A stretch of 64,000 nucleotides of DNA from Winogradskyella helgolandensis (GCF_013404085.1 NZ_JABFHO010000001.1:3359001-3423000); one strand, 5' to 3'. Positions 55,812 to 64,000 are shown, counted from the first letter of the stretch. The notes: generated by a model not told the origin, from the letters alone. Numbers and translations are program-made.

Positions 55812-57035
55812 TTAAGATAATAAATCAATCTGACGATCATGATAACCCAACAAATACAATACACCATCTAATCCAATACTAGAAATAGAACTTTGTGCGT
55901 TATCTTTTACTTTCGGTTTTGCGTGAAACGCAATACCTAAACCAGCAAGATTAAGCATTTGTAAGTCATTAGCTCCATCACCAACAGCAATGGTTTGACT
56001 GATATCAATTCCCATTTCTTCTGCTAACTGTTGAAGATATTCAGCTTTTTTATTACCATCTACAATGTCACCAAGATAACCACCTGTTAGAGCACCATCT
56101 TTAATTTCAAGTTGATTAGCGAAAACATAATCAATATCTAGTTTTTTCTGAAGATAATGTCCGAAATACGTAAATCCACCAGATAAAATAGCGGTTTTAA
56201 ATCCGTAATAATGAAGCGTATCGATTAATCGTTTGGCACCTTTGGTAATTGGTAAGCGCTCTGCAACTTCTTGTAATACAGATTCACTTAAACCTTCTAG
56301 GAGTTTCATACGTTGCTTAAAACTTTCGTTGAAATCTATTTCACCTTGCATGGCAGATTCTGTAATAGCTTTTACTTGCGCTCCTACTCCTGCTAATTCT
56401 GCAAGTTCATCAATAACTTCCGTTTGAATTAGTGTTGAGTCCATATCAAAACAAACCAAACGTCTGTTACGCCTAAAAATATTATCTTCTTGAAAAGCAA
56501 TATCTGCATCTAATTCTCTTGAAATCTCCATGAATTTCTTAGTGAAATCAGACTTATCTCCTATTTCCCCTCTAATTGATAATTGAATAGAGGCTCTAGG
56601 ATATTCTGTTTTTTTAACAAGTGATAATCGTCCTGTTAATCGTTTTATAGAATCGATGTTTAAATTCTTTTCCGAAATTATTTTAGTGACTTCAGATATT
56701 TGTTCTGCTGCTAATTTTTCGCCCAAAATAGTAACGATGTAGCGATCTTTACCTTGCTCGTTGACCCAGTTTTCGTAGTCTTCAAGCGAAATAGGTGTAA
56801 ATTTGGCTTTAATCCCCAATTCATAGGCTTTAAATAACAAATCCTTAAGCACAGCCGACGATTTTTTACCTTTTTTAATTTCAAACATAATTCCTAAAGA
56901 TAAGGTATCATGAATGTTAGCCTGACCTATATCTAATATTTTAGCATCGTATTCTGCTAAAACACTAGTAAGTGATGATGTTAATCCTGGTTTATCTTGT
57001 CCTGAAATATTTAATAAAAAAATGTCTGTAGCCAC
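55812..57035 (-). CDS. serB: Phosphoserine phosphatase with tandem ACT domains
   Basis: Last step of serine synthesis. Two N-terminal ACT-like domains (about 1-170; IFLLNISGQDKPGLTSSL, YIVTILGEK) precede a HAD phosphatase domain with CFDMDSTLIQTE (motif I), ILSGGFTYFG (motif II) and VGDGANDLQMLN (motif III). The start is set at a GTG at 57035 (407 aa), so that the protein begins just before IFLLNISGQ, as in relatives. The open frame continues upstream to a TTG at 57182 but then overlaps the preceding gene in another frame. The start codon is therefore inferred. Confidence 0.9.
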   Translation of the reverse strand: MATDIFLLNISGQDKPGLTSSLTSVLAEYDAKILDIGQANIHDTLSLGIMFEIKKGKKSSAVLKDLLFKAYELGIKAKFTPISLEDYENWVNEQGKDRYIVTILGEKLAAEQISEVTKIISEKNLNIDSIKRLTGRLSLVKKTEYPRASIQLSIRGEIGDKSDFTKKFMEISRELDADIAFQEDNIFRRNRRLVCFDMDSTLIQTEVIDELAELAGVGAQVKAITESAMQGEIDFNESFKQRMKLLEGLSESVLQEVAERLPITKGAKRLIDTLHYYGFKTAILSGGFTYFGHYLQKKLDIDYVFANQLEIKDGALTGGYLGDIVDGNKKAEYLQQLAEEMGIDISQTIAVGDGANDLQMLNLAGLGIAFHAKPKVKDNAQSSISSIGLDGVLYLLGYHDRQIDLLS

Positions 57036-57087
57036 TTGTAAAGGGTTTGTAATTTGTTGTAAGAAGTTAAAATGAGAAAAATCTAAA

Positions 57088-57573
57088 TTATTTAATAAAT
57101 CGGTTGTGCCAGCTTTCACTTGCAGGAACTTCCCAATTTTCATTGAATTCCGAAATATTGGTGACAAGATTATTAAAAACAATGGTGTTTTTAGACACTG
57201 CTTTTTGTTGTGCCATTTTTTTGAAGTCGATCAATGGTTTGTATGCAATGAATTCACCTTGCTTGTAAGACACATTCATTTTATCCATTAAATCTACATC
57301 ATATTGTTGCTCTAATTGTTGAATAAAAGCAACCGACGAGTCTATAGAACAACCTGTTGCACTATTCAAGCTTTGGTCCATTGCAATAACAATAAAGCGC
57401 TTATAAACAATCTTATAACCTGCCTTCAAATCTTTTCCGTGCGCTGTCCATGCTTCAATAAAGGTATCGAGCTGTCCTTTTAACTGTTCTATTTCTTCAT
57501 CCGAAAATGAACGGTTAGCTTGGTATATCCAAACTCTAGATTCCTCTGGCAACGTATTAAAATCCACTAACAT
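57088..57573 (-). CDS. Conserved Flavobacteriaceae protein, often labelled ABC transporter ATPase without motifs
   Basis: A 161-residue soluble protein. Relatives are widely annotated as ABC transporter ATPase, but I find no Walker A, signature or Walker B here. It opens MLVDFNTLPEESRVWIYQANR and has helix-rich stretches such as EEIEQLKGQLDTFIEAW. The segment YKIVYKRFIVIAMDQ, followed by the single cysteine in GCSID, is distinctive. No family function is known to me. It is the gene just upstream of serB (52-base gap) and follows the PH-domain pair on the same strand. Confidence 0.65.
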   Translation of the reverse strand: MLVDFNTLPEESRVWIYQANRSFSDEEIEQLKGQLDTFIEAWTAHGKDLKAGYKIVYKRFIVIAMDQSLNSATGCSIDSSVAFIQQLEQQYDVDLMDKMNVSYKQGEFIAYKPLIDFKKMAQQKAVSKNTIVFNNLVTNISEFNENWEVPASESWHNRFIK

Positions 57574-57608
57574 AAATTAATCTTTTTTCTGACTGTAAAA
57601 GTACGGAT

Positions 57609-59114
57609 TTACATCCAATCTCGCTCTTGAGATTCCACCTTATATAACAAGAAATTGTAAATTATTGTGGCTTCAGATTTTGATGCATACGGAATAGTTA
57701 CCGATTTAGAAGCTGTTGAAATTACTATAGAAGCAATATCTCGAGGCTTTTGGAAAATGGTCTGTTTTAGCTTTACGCTTTGAATTTTATGAATTTCGAG
57801 GATATTCGTTGTGGTTTCAATCACACCACTTCCAATAGTTACAAAATTTTCCGAAATTCTATAATACGCTTTTTTATAGGCAAAACAAACATACAGCGCA
57901 GCTAATGGTATAAAGATGGCATTAACCCACAACATTTCTATGCCGAAAATAGCTAATGCAAATCCATTGATAAAACTCCCCAAAAGCAACATTTCTAAAG
58001 ATAAAATTCGCATATAATAAGGTCTTGGCTTTGCCATTTCCCCTTGATCTTCATTATAATTAGATACGAGTTTATTTACCAAATAATTGAGCTGCTCTTT
58101 CTCTAACGCAACAATATTGAAGTTCTTTTGCTGCTTTACATTCACCATGGCTTGTTTAACAGCTAAGGTGTGCAAACCAAAATACTGCTTCACACGATTG
58201 GTCGTAATCACTAAATTCTGAATACGGCTTGGTGTTAAACTCAATGACACTTTATTAAAAAGTCCTTTATTAATCTCTATTGTTTTTTGATGCTCAACAA
58301 CTTCAAGATTAAAATTGATGATAAAGGTTTTTACAATTGAAAACAAAAATGAAATCAACACCACTCCAATTACAATTATAACGTTAGTGATAATTAAATT
58401 TAAAATAGTGGCCTCATCTAATTCTACCAAACCTTCAACATGTTGTTCTAACTCTAATTCTTGTAAAAAATCCTTGAATTCACTGTAAAGGCCAAAAGCA
58501 AACGTAAATATTAATAGAAAACTCTTAAAATGATTTTGAGACAAACCTTCTAATAGCAAACGCTTTGGTGTCACCTTAAAAAACACTTCTGGTTCTTCAA
58601 TGGCTTCCAGCTGCTCTGTTTCTCCTGTTACAATAGCTGTTTTACTGAATAGTTTTTTCTTTAATAATAAAGCCGTTGGTTTATCTAAAGCACTGATTTC
58701 AATTTCAGATTTCTTATCTCCTGCTGTTTCTATTTTAACGGAAACCACATTTATAATTTGTTGTAGAAAGTTTTGTTTGATATAGACGTTCTGAATTTTA
58801 GATTTTGGAATAATGGTATTGTCTTTATTAATAATTCCTGTGGCTAAATGAAAATCCTCATTACTTATATAAAATTTAAAATTGAGATATTTTAAAATAG
58901 CAATGAAGAGAAGACTTATTAAAACTCCTATTAAAGCCAATATCATCATCGTTGGTGTCACATTTCCGATGGTTTTACTTCTAAGAATTGAAACTCCAAA
59001 TGCTATAAAAAGGACGAAAAACTTTTTAACAAACGTAACAACATTAAATGCAAAAATTACAATAATGCCCTTAATAGATTGCCTTATGGGTTGTGAGAAA
59101 TCAGTTATTTCCAT
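57609..59114 (-). CDS. PH-domain membrane protein, YdbT-like
   Basis: Bacterial PH-like (bPH_2) protein of 501 residues. It has six or so membrane helices and three bPH_2 segments, visible as the strand-loop patterns FYISNEDFHLATGI, FNLEVVEHQKTIEINKGLF and YRISENFVTIGSGVIETT. This is the YdbT arrangement. It overlaps the next upstream gene, the YdbS-like partner, by 14 bases, so the two are co-translated. In Bacillus YdbS/YdbT is linked to bacteriocin resistance; whether that holds here is unknown. Confidence 0.85.
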   Translation of the reverse strand: MEITDFSQPIRQSIKGIIVIFAFNVVTFVKKFFVLFIAFGVSILRSKTIGNVTPTMMILALIGVLISLLFIAILKYLNFKFYISNEDFHLATGIINKDNTIIPKSKIQNVYIKQNFLQQIINVVSVKIETAGDKKSEIEISALDKPTALLLKKKLFSKTAIVTGETEQLEAIEEPEVFFKVTPKRLLLEGLSQNHFKSFLLIFTFAFGLYSEFKDFLQELELEQHVEGLVELDEATILNLIITNVIIVIGVVLISFLFSIVKTFIINFNLEVVEHQKTIEINKGLFNKVSLSLTPSRIQNLVITTNRVKQYFGLHTLAVKQAMVNVKQQKNFNIVALEKEQLNYLVNKLVSNYNEDQGEMAKPRPYYMRILSLEMLLLGSFINGFALAIFGIEMLWVNAIFIPLAALYVCFAYKKAYYRISENFVTIGSGVIETTTNILEIHKIQSVKLKQTIFQKPRDIASIVISTASKSVTIPYASKSEATIIYNFLLYKVESQERDWM

Positions 59115-59619
59115 TAACCTGAGAGCTTATAAAATCATTGATACCTTTCGCTTCTAAGTGAGGAAGACCTTTTATACTTAGGTCACTACCAGCTTCACCA
59201 GCAGTATATATTTTGAGCGTTGACAAACCAAAATGTCTTGCTAACCAGCTACGAGATTCCTCCACATGCTGAATTCTAGAAATAGGCACTGTGGTTACAG
59301 AATGTACAATTAAGCCCTTTGCATAGATGACATCAAAACCACGAACCGCATACTTTCGTTTTTTAAAGGCAAGAATAGAAATGATAAAATTGATGATACA
59401 GATGATCAATACTCCTAAAAACACATACCAGAAATTAGCTTGATAACCATCTTCCTTAATGAGGTACTTTAGTCCAAATACACCACCTAAAACTAGACTG
59501 TATAACGCCAAACTATTTAAAGCAATGATCTTTAAATACGATTTTGAAATAGGTTTTAATGCAACATCTTCAATATTTGGTAAGTCTTCTACCTGTATTT
59601 GAGGGTTTGTGAAAGTCAT
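59101..59619 (-). CDS. PH-domain membrane protein, YdbS-like
   Basis: A 172-residue protein with two membrane helices (about 28-52, 62-82) followed by one bPH_2 domain. The domain starts with YAVRGFDVIYAKGLIVHS and ends RIQHVEESRSWLARHFGL, whose Arg/His pattern is typical. It is the upstream partner of the YdbT-like gene (14-base overlap). The function is known only by homology; membrane stress or bacteriocin resistance is the usual proposal. Confidence 0.87.
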   Translation of the reverse strand: MTFTNPQIQVEDLPNIEDVALKPISKSYLKIIALNSLALYSLVLGGVFGLKYLIKEDGYQANFWYVFLGVLIICIINFIISILAFKKRKYAVRGFDVIYAKGLIVHSVTTVPISRIQHVEESRSWLARHFGLSTLKIYTAGEAGSDLSIKGLPHLEAKGINDFISSQVNGNN

Positions 59620-60021
59620 TTTTATAATAATCTAATTAGGTGTTTTAATGCTGAAATTATTCATTAGGCATGCGTCTTTAGAAACATATTCTTCCGCAGA
59701 ATTACATTGTAAAGCTACATATTTAGTAATTAAAAACCGAATACTATATTCAGATGAAATATACGTAAGTAGACAAGAACTAGCAATTAAATAAATCCAA
59801 TCTGATAAAATTCTGAATAAATATCTTAACTAGTTGAGAAACTAACCATTATTCATACGCGATATTATTCCATATTTTCATTATAACAACAGCTTAACGA
59901 CTCACGAAGAAGCACCAATAACACATAGCTTTAAACGCTATAGCAAATATGATAGTTGCTTTATTTTAACAGTTTGCTATTATTAAGTAATAGAAAAGAG
60001 TTCTAACCAAGAACTCTACTT
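59620..60021. other. Gene-free intergenic region with a terminator at its right end
   Basis: About 400 bases with no ORF, tRNA-like or repeat structure that I can support, apart from the hairpin at 59997-60017. It presumably contains the promoter of the PH-domain operon, but no clear box was found. An imperfect TAGCAAA...TTTGCTA inverted pair with a 25-base gap occurs near 59940-59980 and is probably chance. Confidence 0.5.
59997..60017 (-). terminator. Terminator after the unknown gene at 60022
   Basis: AGAGTTCT and AGAACTCT form an 8-bp stem with the loop AACCA. On the minus strand it is followed by TTTCTATTAC, so the T tract is short. It starts five bases after the stop codon. Confidence 0.6.
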
Positions 60022-60645
60022 CTATTCATTTTTCATATAATAAATGGCCTCTAAGAATTTTTTTTTAACACCACTTTCATTCTCTTTTAGTTCTTTTAAT
60101 ACTCCTGCAACAATCATTTTTTCATTTGGTAGTTTTTCTGAACTTTTAGAATGAGCAATTATAAAGGTTTCAGAAGTTTTTTCATCTCTCAACTCATAAA
60201 CATCGTAATTGTCAATTAAAGGAATTAAGGAAAAGGTCATCACTTTCCCTGTCATAATAGGAATCATAATAAAACCGTTAAAATCAGATTTGGAATCTAT
60301 TAATTTAGGCACTCCATTTAAAATCATATTAGAGGATAATTTACCTTTATCATTCACTTCGGAAGGGAGTAGTGTTTGCGGTTGGTACTTGATATAATCT
60401 GCTTTTAAATTCTCATCTAATTTTGAAATAATCATTTCTTTTTCAGTAGGTTTTAATTTTGAAATTGATAATTCTAAAAAAAGTATCATTTTCTGTTTAT
60501 CGTTAAAAATTCCACCTGTCTTAGCTAATTCCGCCTGACTAATTACTCCATCTTCGGCTTTGGTAAGTAAGTTATAAAACCGACCGCCATTGTCTAGTGA
60601 TAAAATAGCTTGATTAATTTCTGTATATGGTTTTACAATTTTCAT
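60022..60645 (-). CDS. Conserved hypothetical protein
   Basis: A 207-residue soluble protein with no named family that I recognise. The first half is helical (QAELAKTGGIFNDKQKMILF, TEKEMIISKLDENL). The second half alternates strands (NGFIMIPIMTGKVMTFSLI, TFIIAHSKSSEKLP). No signal peptide or catalytic motif is visible. The gene starts about 10 bases after the reconstructed end of the frameshifted membrane-protein gene upstream, so the two look co-transcribed. A terminator follows its stop. Confidence 0.55.
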   Translation of the reverse strand: MKIVKPYTEINQAILSLDNGGRFYNLLTKAEDGVISQAELAKTGGIFNDKQKMILFLELSISKLKPTEKEMIISKLDENLKADYIKYQPQTLLPSEVNDKGKLSSNMILNGVPKLIDSKSDFNGFIMIPIMTGKVMTFSLIPLIDNYDVYELRDEKTSETFIIAHSKSSEKLPNEKMIVAGVLKELKENESGVKKKFLEAIYYMKNE

Positions 60646-60655
60646 TATAGATATT

Positions 60656-61014
60656 TTAATTTATTTGACTTGCTAAAATAAACATCCAGACAAGAGAGAA
60701 AAAGGCACCTAAACAAAGCATAAAGTGCGAGTGGTTTTTCCAAAAAAAGGAGTTTTGAAATAGTAGTTTAAAATTGCCTCGAAGCCCCAACCGAATGTAT
60801 AAAAAACATTCGCCCCAAAAAGCCAATAGAACACGATAACTAAATCCTTATATGATGAAATTCCATTGGGCACCTCACCTCTACCAAAAATGACTAACAA
60901 TGCTCCAAAAAGCGTTATAATATTATAAACTAATCTTTTTCGTTCCCACCATGTAATGGCAGTATTAAAATCATTTTGTAAACTATCCTTTTTAACACTA
61001 TTCTGTTTTTCCAA
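60656..61014 (-). pseudogene. Small two/three-helix membrane protein gene with an apparent 1-bp frameshift
   Basis: The intact reading runs 61014 to 60709 (101 aa) from a TTG start. It has helices around LVYNIITLFGALLVIF and LVIVFYWLFGANVFYTF and ends KTTRTLCFV at an early stop. One base into the -1 frame the sequence continues LGAFFSLVWMFILASQIN, a good third membrane helix, and stops at 60656. Adding one T in the run at 60711-60713 (AAA on the plus strand) joins the two. The gene is therefore either truly broken or miscalled at one homopolymer base. The family resembles small conserved membrane proteins; no function is known. It lies just upstream of the unknown gene at 60645. Confidence 0.6.
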
Positions 61015-61154
61015 ATTAATTTTAAAGTGTTTATATGTATTGGATGAATGATTAACCTCTAATTTAGCAATTAAAAACTAAATAGAATCTTATAGGATTT
61101 TAATAATTGGGCTTTCGTAAACAACGAATTACATGCTGTTTTGTTTGTAATTTT

Positions 61155-62039
61155 TTATTCCGTCCAATCTTCAAGTGTTCCATCATCTTCAATCCAAATA
61201 TCAACATAATAACGTTCCTCAATAGCTTTTCTATTGACTTTTAAAATGTCAAATTTCAAATCTTTTAGACCTTTCTGTACTGTTTTAATACAATGCTTGT
61301 ATTCTTTTGGTTCCCAAAACCTCTTTATTTCCTCCTTGGTTCGATATTCTGGCATAATTACCTTAGTCACTTCGCCGTTTTTTCCAATCGTCACAAGATA
61401 TTTTTCTGAGCAATCAAAATCATTTTTATTTTTCCAATTTAGTTTAGACAACTCATTGAATATCACTTTAGAAATTGTGTCTCCATATTTTCTATTAATT
61501 CGTTTTGGGTCATCAACATAATTTTGGATTTCGGAAATCTTACACACTTTCCCCTTTTGCACTTTAACTAATATTTCGTTTTCGAATGATTTGTGAAAAA
61601 CTCCATCCCATCGTAATAAATCTCCATTGGGTATATTGAAATAACCTGAAAACCAATCAATAAATACTTTTTCGTTATTTTCATTGTGGCCAAAAATTTC
61701 TAAAATTCTTTTTGATGATGCTAATTGGTCAATTTTTCTTTCTCCACAATCGATAATATTTTTTAGAAACAAACTGTCATTTTCAATTAAATAAATGGCT
61801 TGGTAACCTCTCCAACAATTTAAAGTAGCTCCTTCTCTAAATTTTAGACCGAATAAACTTCCCTTATCTGACTTTTCTATTTTCTGAAAATATTTTTCAA
61901 GTATTAAATTATAAATCGGAATTGTATCCCCTTTATAAATTATATAATCTGGCACCTGAGGACTTGCAAAACTATTTTGTGAGAAAATTAGGATTGCAAA
62001 TATTATAATCCATTTAAAAAGATTTTTCGTTTTTTGCAT
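61155..62039 (-). CDS. Exported hypothetical protein
   Basis: A 294-residue protein with a clear signal peptide (WIIIFAILIFSQNSFA, residues about 10-25). The mature part has no domain I can name with confidence. The C-terminal stretch CSEKYLVTIGKNGEVTKVIM...YVDIWIEDD recalls the TonB C-terminal-like strand pattern (strand, GxV, strand). I mention this only as a possibility, because no TonB motif is certain. Four to five cysteines occur. Its A/T-rich codon use matches its neighbours. Confidence 0.55.
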   Translation of the reverse strand: MQKTKNLFKWIIIFAILIFSQNSFASPQVPDYIIYKGDTIPIYNLILEKYFQKIEKSDKGSLFGLKFREGATLNCWRGYQAIYLIENDSLFLKNIIDCGERKIDQLASSKRILEIFGHNENNEKVFIDWFSGYFNIPNGDLLRWDGVFHKSFENEILVKVQKGKVCKISEIQNYVDDPKRINRKYGDTISKVIFNELSKLNWKNKNDFDCSEKYLVTIGKNGEVTKVIMPEYRTKEEIKRFWEPKEYKHCIKTVQKGLKDLKFDILKVNRKAIEERYYVDIWIEDDGTLEDWTE

Positions 62040-62097
62040 TGGTTTAAATTACGAACAGCATTTACATAAGAGAACAACTGCTGTTTTTACTCTGACT

Positions 62098-62304
62098 TTA
62101 CACCTTATTTCTAGGAACCCTATATCGCAATGCAATACTCATAAACAGTCCAAAATAGAAACTATGGAAAATAAATTTAGGTAATGAAAATGCAGTATGG
62201 TCAAAATAATCAAAAGAAGCCATAAAAACGGCAAAGAAAACACCACTAAAAATGCCAATAATAATTCGCTTTCGCAATGATATTTTCTTAAAATAATTAT
62301 CCAT
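62098..62304 (-). CDS. Small two-helix membrane protein
   Basis: A 68-residue protein with helices IIIGIFSGVFFAVFMASF (about 14-31) and FIFHSFYFGLFMSIAL (about 44-59). The start is basic (KKISLRKR) and the end is basic. No family was recognised. It begins 11 bases after the stop of the CCG-domain gene, in the same direction, so it probably belongs to the Fe-S operon. A similar-sized membrane gene sits between the other two operon genes. Confidence 0.55.
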   Translation of the reverse strand: MDNYFKKISLRKRIIIGIFSGVFFAVFMASFDYFDHTAFSLPKFIFHSFYFGLFMSIALRYRVPRNKV

Positions 62305-62315
62305 CGTAGTAGCTA

Positions 62316-63098
62316 TTATGCGTCGGCAATGAGCTCTGCAATATCCATGACTTTAATGTCAGCTTCTTTTTCTTTGAATTTTACACCATCGGTCATCATG
62401 GTATTACAATAAGGACAACCTGTAGCAATGATTTCTGGTTGTGTCTCTAGTGCATCTTCGGTCCTAAGCACATTGATTTCCTTGTTTCCTGGTTCTGCAT
62501 CTTTAAACATTTGCGCACCACCAGCACCACAACATAAAGCCGTTCCTTTATGGCGTTTCATTTCTACTAATGTGGCATTTGTTTTTTTAAGGACATCTCG
62601 TGGTGCATCGTAAACTCCATTTCCTCTTCCTAAATAACACGGATCGTGGAATGTGATCCGTTTGCCTTTATACGTATTCTCTTCTAAAGTTAAACGTCCA
62701 GAACTCATCAGTTCTTTTATATATTGTGTGTGATGGATAACGTCATAGTTTCCACCCAAACCAGGATACTCATTTTTAATACAATTAAAAGAGTGAGGGT
62801 CGCATGTCACAATTCGTTTTATTTCATAAGCATTAAGCACTTCAATATTCATAACGGCTTGCATTTGAAATAAGAATTCATTGCCTGCGCGTTTTGCCAC
62901 ATCTCCTGTATTACTTTCTTCAGTCCCTAAAACAGCAAAATTGACATTTGCTTTATTTAAAATCTTCACAAAAGCTTTGGTGATTTTCTTTGCTCTATCA
63001 TCATAACTACCAGCAGAACCTACCCAAAATAAAATTTCTGGTTGTTTGCCTTCTGCCATCATTTCTGCCATAGTTGGCACTGTTAATTGCTCGCTCAT
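62316..63098 (-). CDS. CCG-domain (heterodisulfide reductase-related) Fe-S protein
   Basis: A 260-residue protein with two CCG-type halves, a redox subunit likely working with the 4Fe-4S protein encoded upstream. The C-terminal half has all cysteines: Cys154 in DPCYLG, Cys189-Cys190 in CCGAGG, and Cys228 and Cys231 in CPYC. The N-terminal half has the motif frame but lost most cysteines: Ser28 in WVGSAGS, Asn63 in ESNTGD, Cys99-Asp100 and Ser103 in TCDPHSF. So only one cluster site is complete. It is co-directional with the Fe-S gene, with a small ORF in between. The electron partner is unknown. Confidence 0.85.
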   Translation of the reverse strand: MSEQLTVPTMAEMMAEGKQPEILFWVGSAGSYDDRAKKITKAFVKILNKANVNFAVLGTEESNTGDVAKRAGNEFLFQMQAVMNIEVLNAYEIKRIVTCDPHSFNCIKNEYPGLGGNYDVIHHTQYIKELMSSGRLTLEENTYKGKRITFHDPCYLGRGNGVYDAPRDVLKKTNATLVEMKRHKGTALCCGAGGAQMFKDAEPGNKEINVLRTEDALETQPEIIATGCPYCNTMMTDGVKFKEKEADIKVMDIAELIADA

Positions 63099-63156
63099 AC
63101 TTTTAGTTTAAGATTCAAGGTTTTTCAACATTAATCAAAATAATGATTATGTAAAT

Positions 63157-63348
63157 CTAATTACTATTGTTCTTGTAAGTGACCAGAAAAAAGAAAGCCA
63201 TTGCCGTAAATATGCCACAAATAGCACCGACTAAAAATCCACTTTCATTTTCATTCATTATATACAACAAAATTAAAGCTACAATAGCTGCTATAATTCC
63301 TATAGTTAACTTCTTTCTAGGACTTAATTGTTCTAATAAATTATTCAT
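63157..63348 (-). CDS. Small membrane protein in the Fe-S operon
   Basis: A 63-residue protein with two hydrophobic stretches (LTIGIIAAIVALILLYIM and VGAICGIFTAMAFFFLV). Its ATG lies inside the end of the 4Fe-4S gene (8-base overlap), so translation is coupled, and it ends 58 bases before the CCG-domain gene. Position in the operon suggests a membrane subunit or assembly helper, but that is inference. No family was recognised. Confidence 0.6.
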   Translation of the reverse strand: MNNLLEQLSPRKKLTIGIIAAIVALILLYIMNENESGFLVGAICGIFTAMAFFFLVTYKNNSN

Positions 63349-64000
63349 CTTTCCAATTCAAACGATCCATTTGGTTATAAGGCCATGGTGCACCGTTATT
63401 TTCTATATTGGTCATCATATTATTTAATTCCATTGGAGCCGCACTTTGCTCCATCACTAAATAACGACGCATTTCTATAATAATTGATAATGGATCTATA
63501 CTCACAGGACATGCTTCTACACACGCATTACATGTGGTACAAGCCCAAAGTTCTTCGTTTGTGACATAATCCCCTAAAAGTTGTTTGCCATCATCTACAA
63601 ACTTCCCTTTATTAAGGTCTATATTTTTCCCGACTTCTTCTAATCGATCTCTCGTATCCATCATAATCTTACGCGGCGATAACTTTTTGCCTGTAAGATT
63701 TGCAGGACATTCACTTGTACAACGCCCACACTCCGTACATGTATAGGCATTAAGCAATTGCACTTGACTTAAATCCATGACATCACTTGCACCAAATTTA
63801 GCAGGCACTTCATCTTCTGACGTTTCAGGAGGTGTAGCATAAGGATCGGCATCAGGATCCATCATTAATTTTACTTCAGCTGTAACAGCTTCAAGATTAT
63901 TTAATTTTCCTTTCGGCTCCACTTTTCCAAAATACACATTTGGAAATGCTAAAAGAATATGTAAATGTTTTGAGAAGTATAAATAATTCAAGAAAATAAG
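63341..64000 (-). CDS. 4Fe-4S dicluster protein, N-terminus outside the window
   Basis: The C-terminal 219 residues of a larger Fe-S protein. The frame is open to the window edge (a TTG at 63991 is not a convincing start), and the start lies beyond 64000. Two 4Fe-4S sites are present: CTECGRCTSECP and CTTCNACVEACP. Full-length relatives are about 440 residues with an N-terminal membrane part of the nitrate-reductase-gamma type. The following genes (small membrane ORF, CCG protein) suggest a heterodisulfide-reductase-like electron-transfer complex, but the electron donor and acceptor are not visible. Confidence 0.87.
   Translation of the reverse strand, partial: LIFLNYLYFSKHLHILLAFPNVYFGKVEPKGKLNNLEAVTAEVKLMMDPDADPYATPPETSEDEVPAKFGASDVMDLSQVQLLNAYTCTECGRCTSECPANLTGKKLSPRKIMMDTRDRLEEVGKNIDLNKGKFVDDGKQLLGDYVTNEELWACTTCNACVEACPVSIDPLSIIIEMRRYLVMEQSAAPMELNNMMTNIENNGAPWPYNQMDRLNWKDE

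Noticed and set aside
57036-57182. Longer N-terminus for SerB
   Set aside because: It would overlap the preceding gene in another frame; relatives begin just before IFLLNISGQ, which fits the GTG at 57035.
59620-60021. Hidden RNA gene or small ORF in the 400-base gap
   Set aside because: No cloverleaf, no conserved hairpin beyond the terminator, and no ORF with a plausible start were found.

Overview
The window is chromosomal DNA of a flavobacterium-like member of the Bacteroidetes, probably a marine Flavobacteriaceae. The evidence is the low G+C content, a Por-type (T9SS) C-terminal sorting domain, lipoproteins whose mature N-termini carry acidic SDD/DNDDD-type export signals, TAnnTTTG promoter boxes, the absence of clear Shine-Dalgarno sites, bacillithiol synthesis (BshA), PUR-family and DUF4294 proteins, and a Fe-S/CCG redox operon of flavobacterial type. 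No rRNA, tRNA, CRISPR, prophage or insertion sequence was seen. Most of the window is ordinary core genome, densely packed and read from both strands.

Layout. 1-6 kb: leucine-type dehydrogenase (cut by the left edge), an ABC exporter, a PUR-family protein and a secreted M14 peptidase. 6-13.8 kb: CsaA-like protein, thioredoxin-fold protein, an esterase-TPR protein flanked by a perfect 12-bp inverted repeat, lipoate-protein ligase, TPR protein, DinB-like protein, a membrane protein, hemolysin III and a DUF4294 protein. 14-18.5 kb: an ABC ATPase and its partner permease fused to an M1 aminopeptidase. 18.8-24.6 kb: M42 peptidase, Nudix hydrolase, a small Cys-rich ORF next to an HNH-like ORF, WYL regulator, flippase and PrsW protease. 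24.7-28.4 kb: a three-gene biotin-dependent acyl-CoA (probably propionyl-CoA) carboxylase operon. 28.4-40.1 kb: DinB-like protein, Bcr/CflA efflux pump, a 965-998 aa T9SS-secreted protein, threonylcarbamoyl-AMP synthase, a lipoprotein alpha/beta hydrolase, UvrD/PcrA helicase, M20 amidohydrolase and an AsmA-like protein.

40.2-50.4 kb, all on the minus strand, is the most distinctive block. In transcription order it holds a divergent Lgt-like membrane protein, a MopE-like metal-binding lipoprotein directly behind it, three small lipoproteins with look-alike signal peptides, an LVIVD-repeat lipoprotein, a propeller-type histidine kinase overlapping a LytTR response regulator by ATGA, and a large lipoprotein with a carboxypeptidase-regulatory-like domain closed by a strong terminator. 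It reads as a two-component-controlled cell-surface lipoprotein locus whose job is unknown.

50.6-64 kb: a small membrane-anchored protein followed by two different short tandem-repeat arrays (8-bp and 7-bp units), BshA, a GH3/beta-lactamase fusion, SerB, a protein often mislabelled as an ABC ATPase, a YdbS/YdbT-like PH-domain pair, several orphan genes including one with an apparent one-base deletion near its 3' end, and a Fe-S protein operon cut by the right edge.
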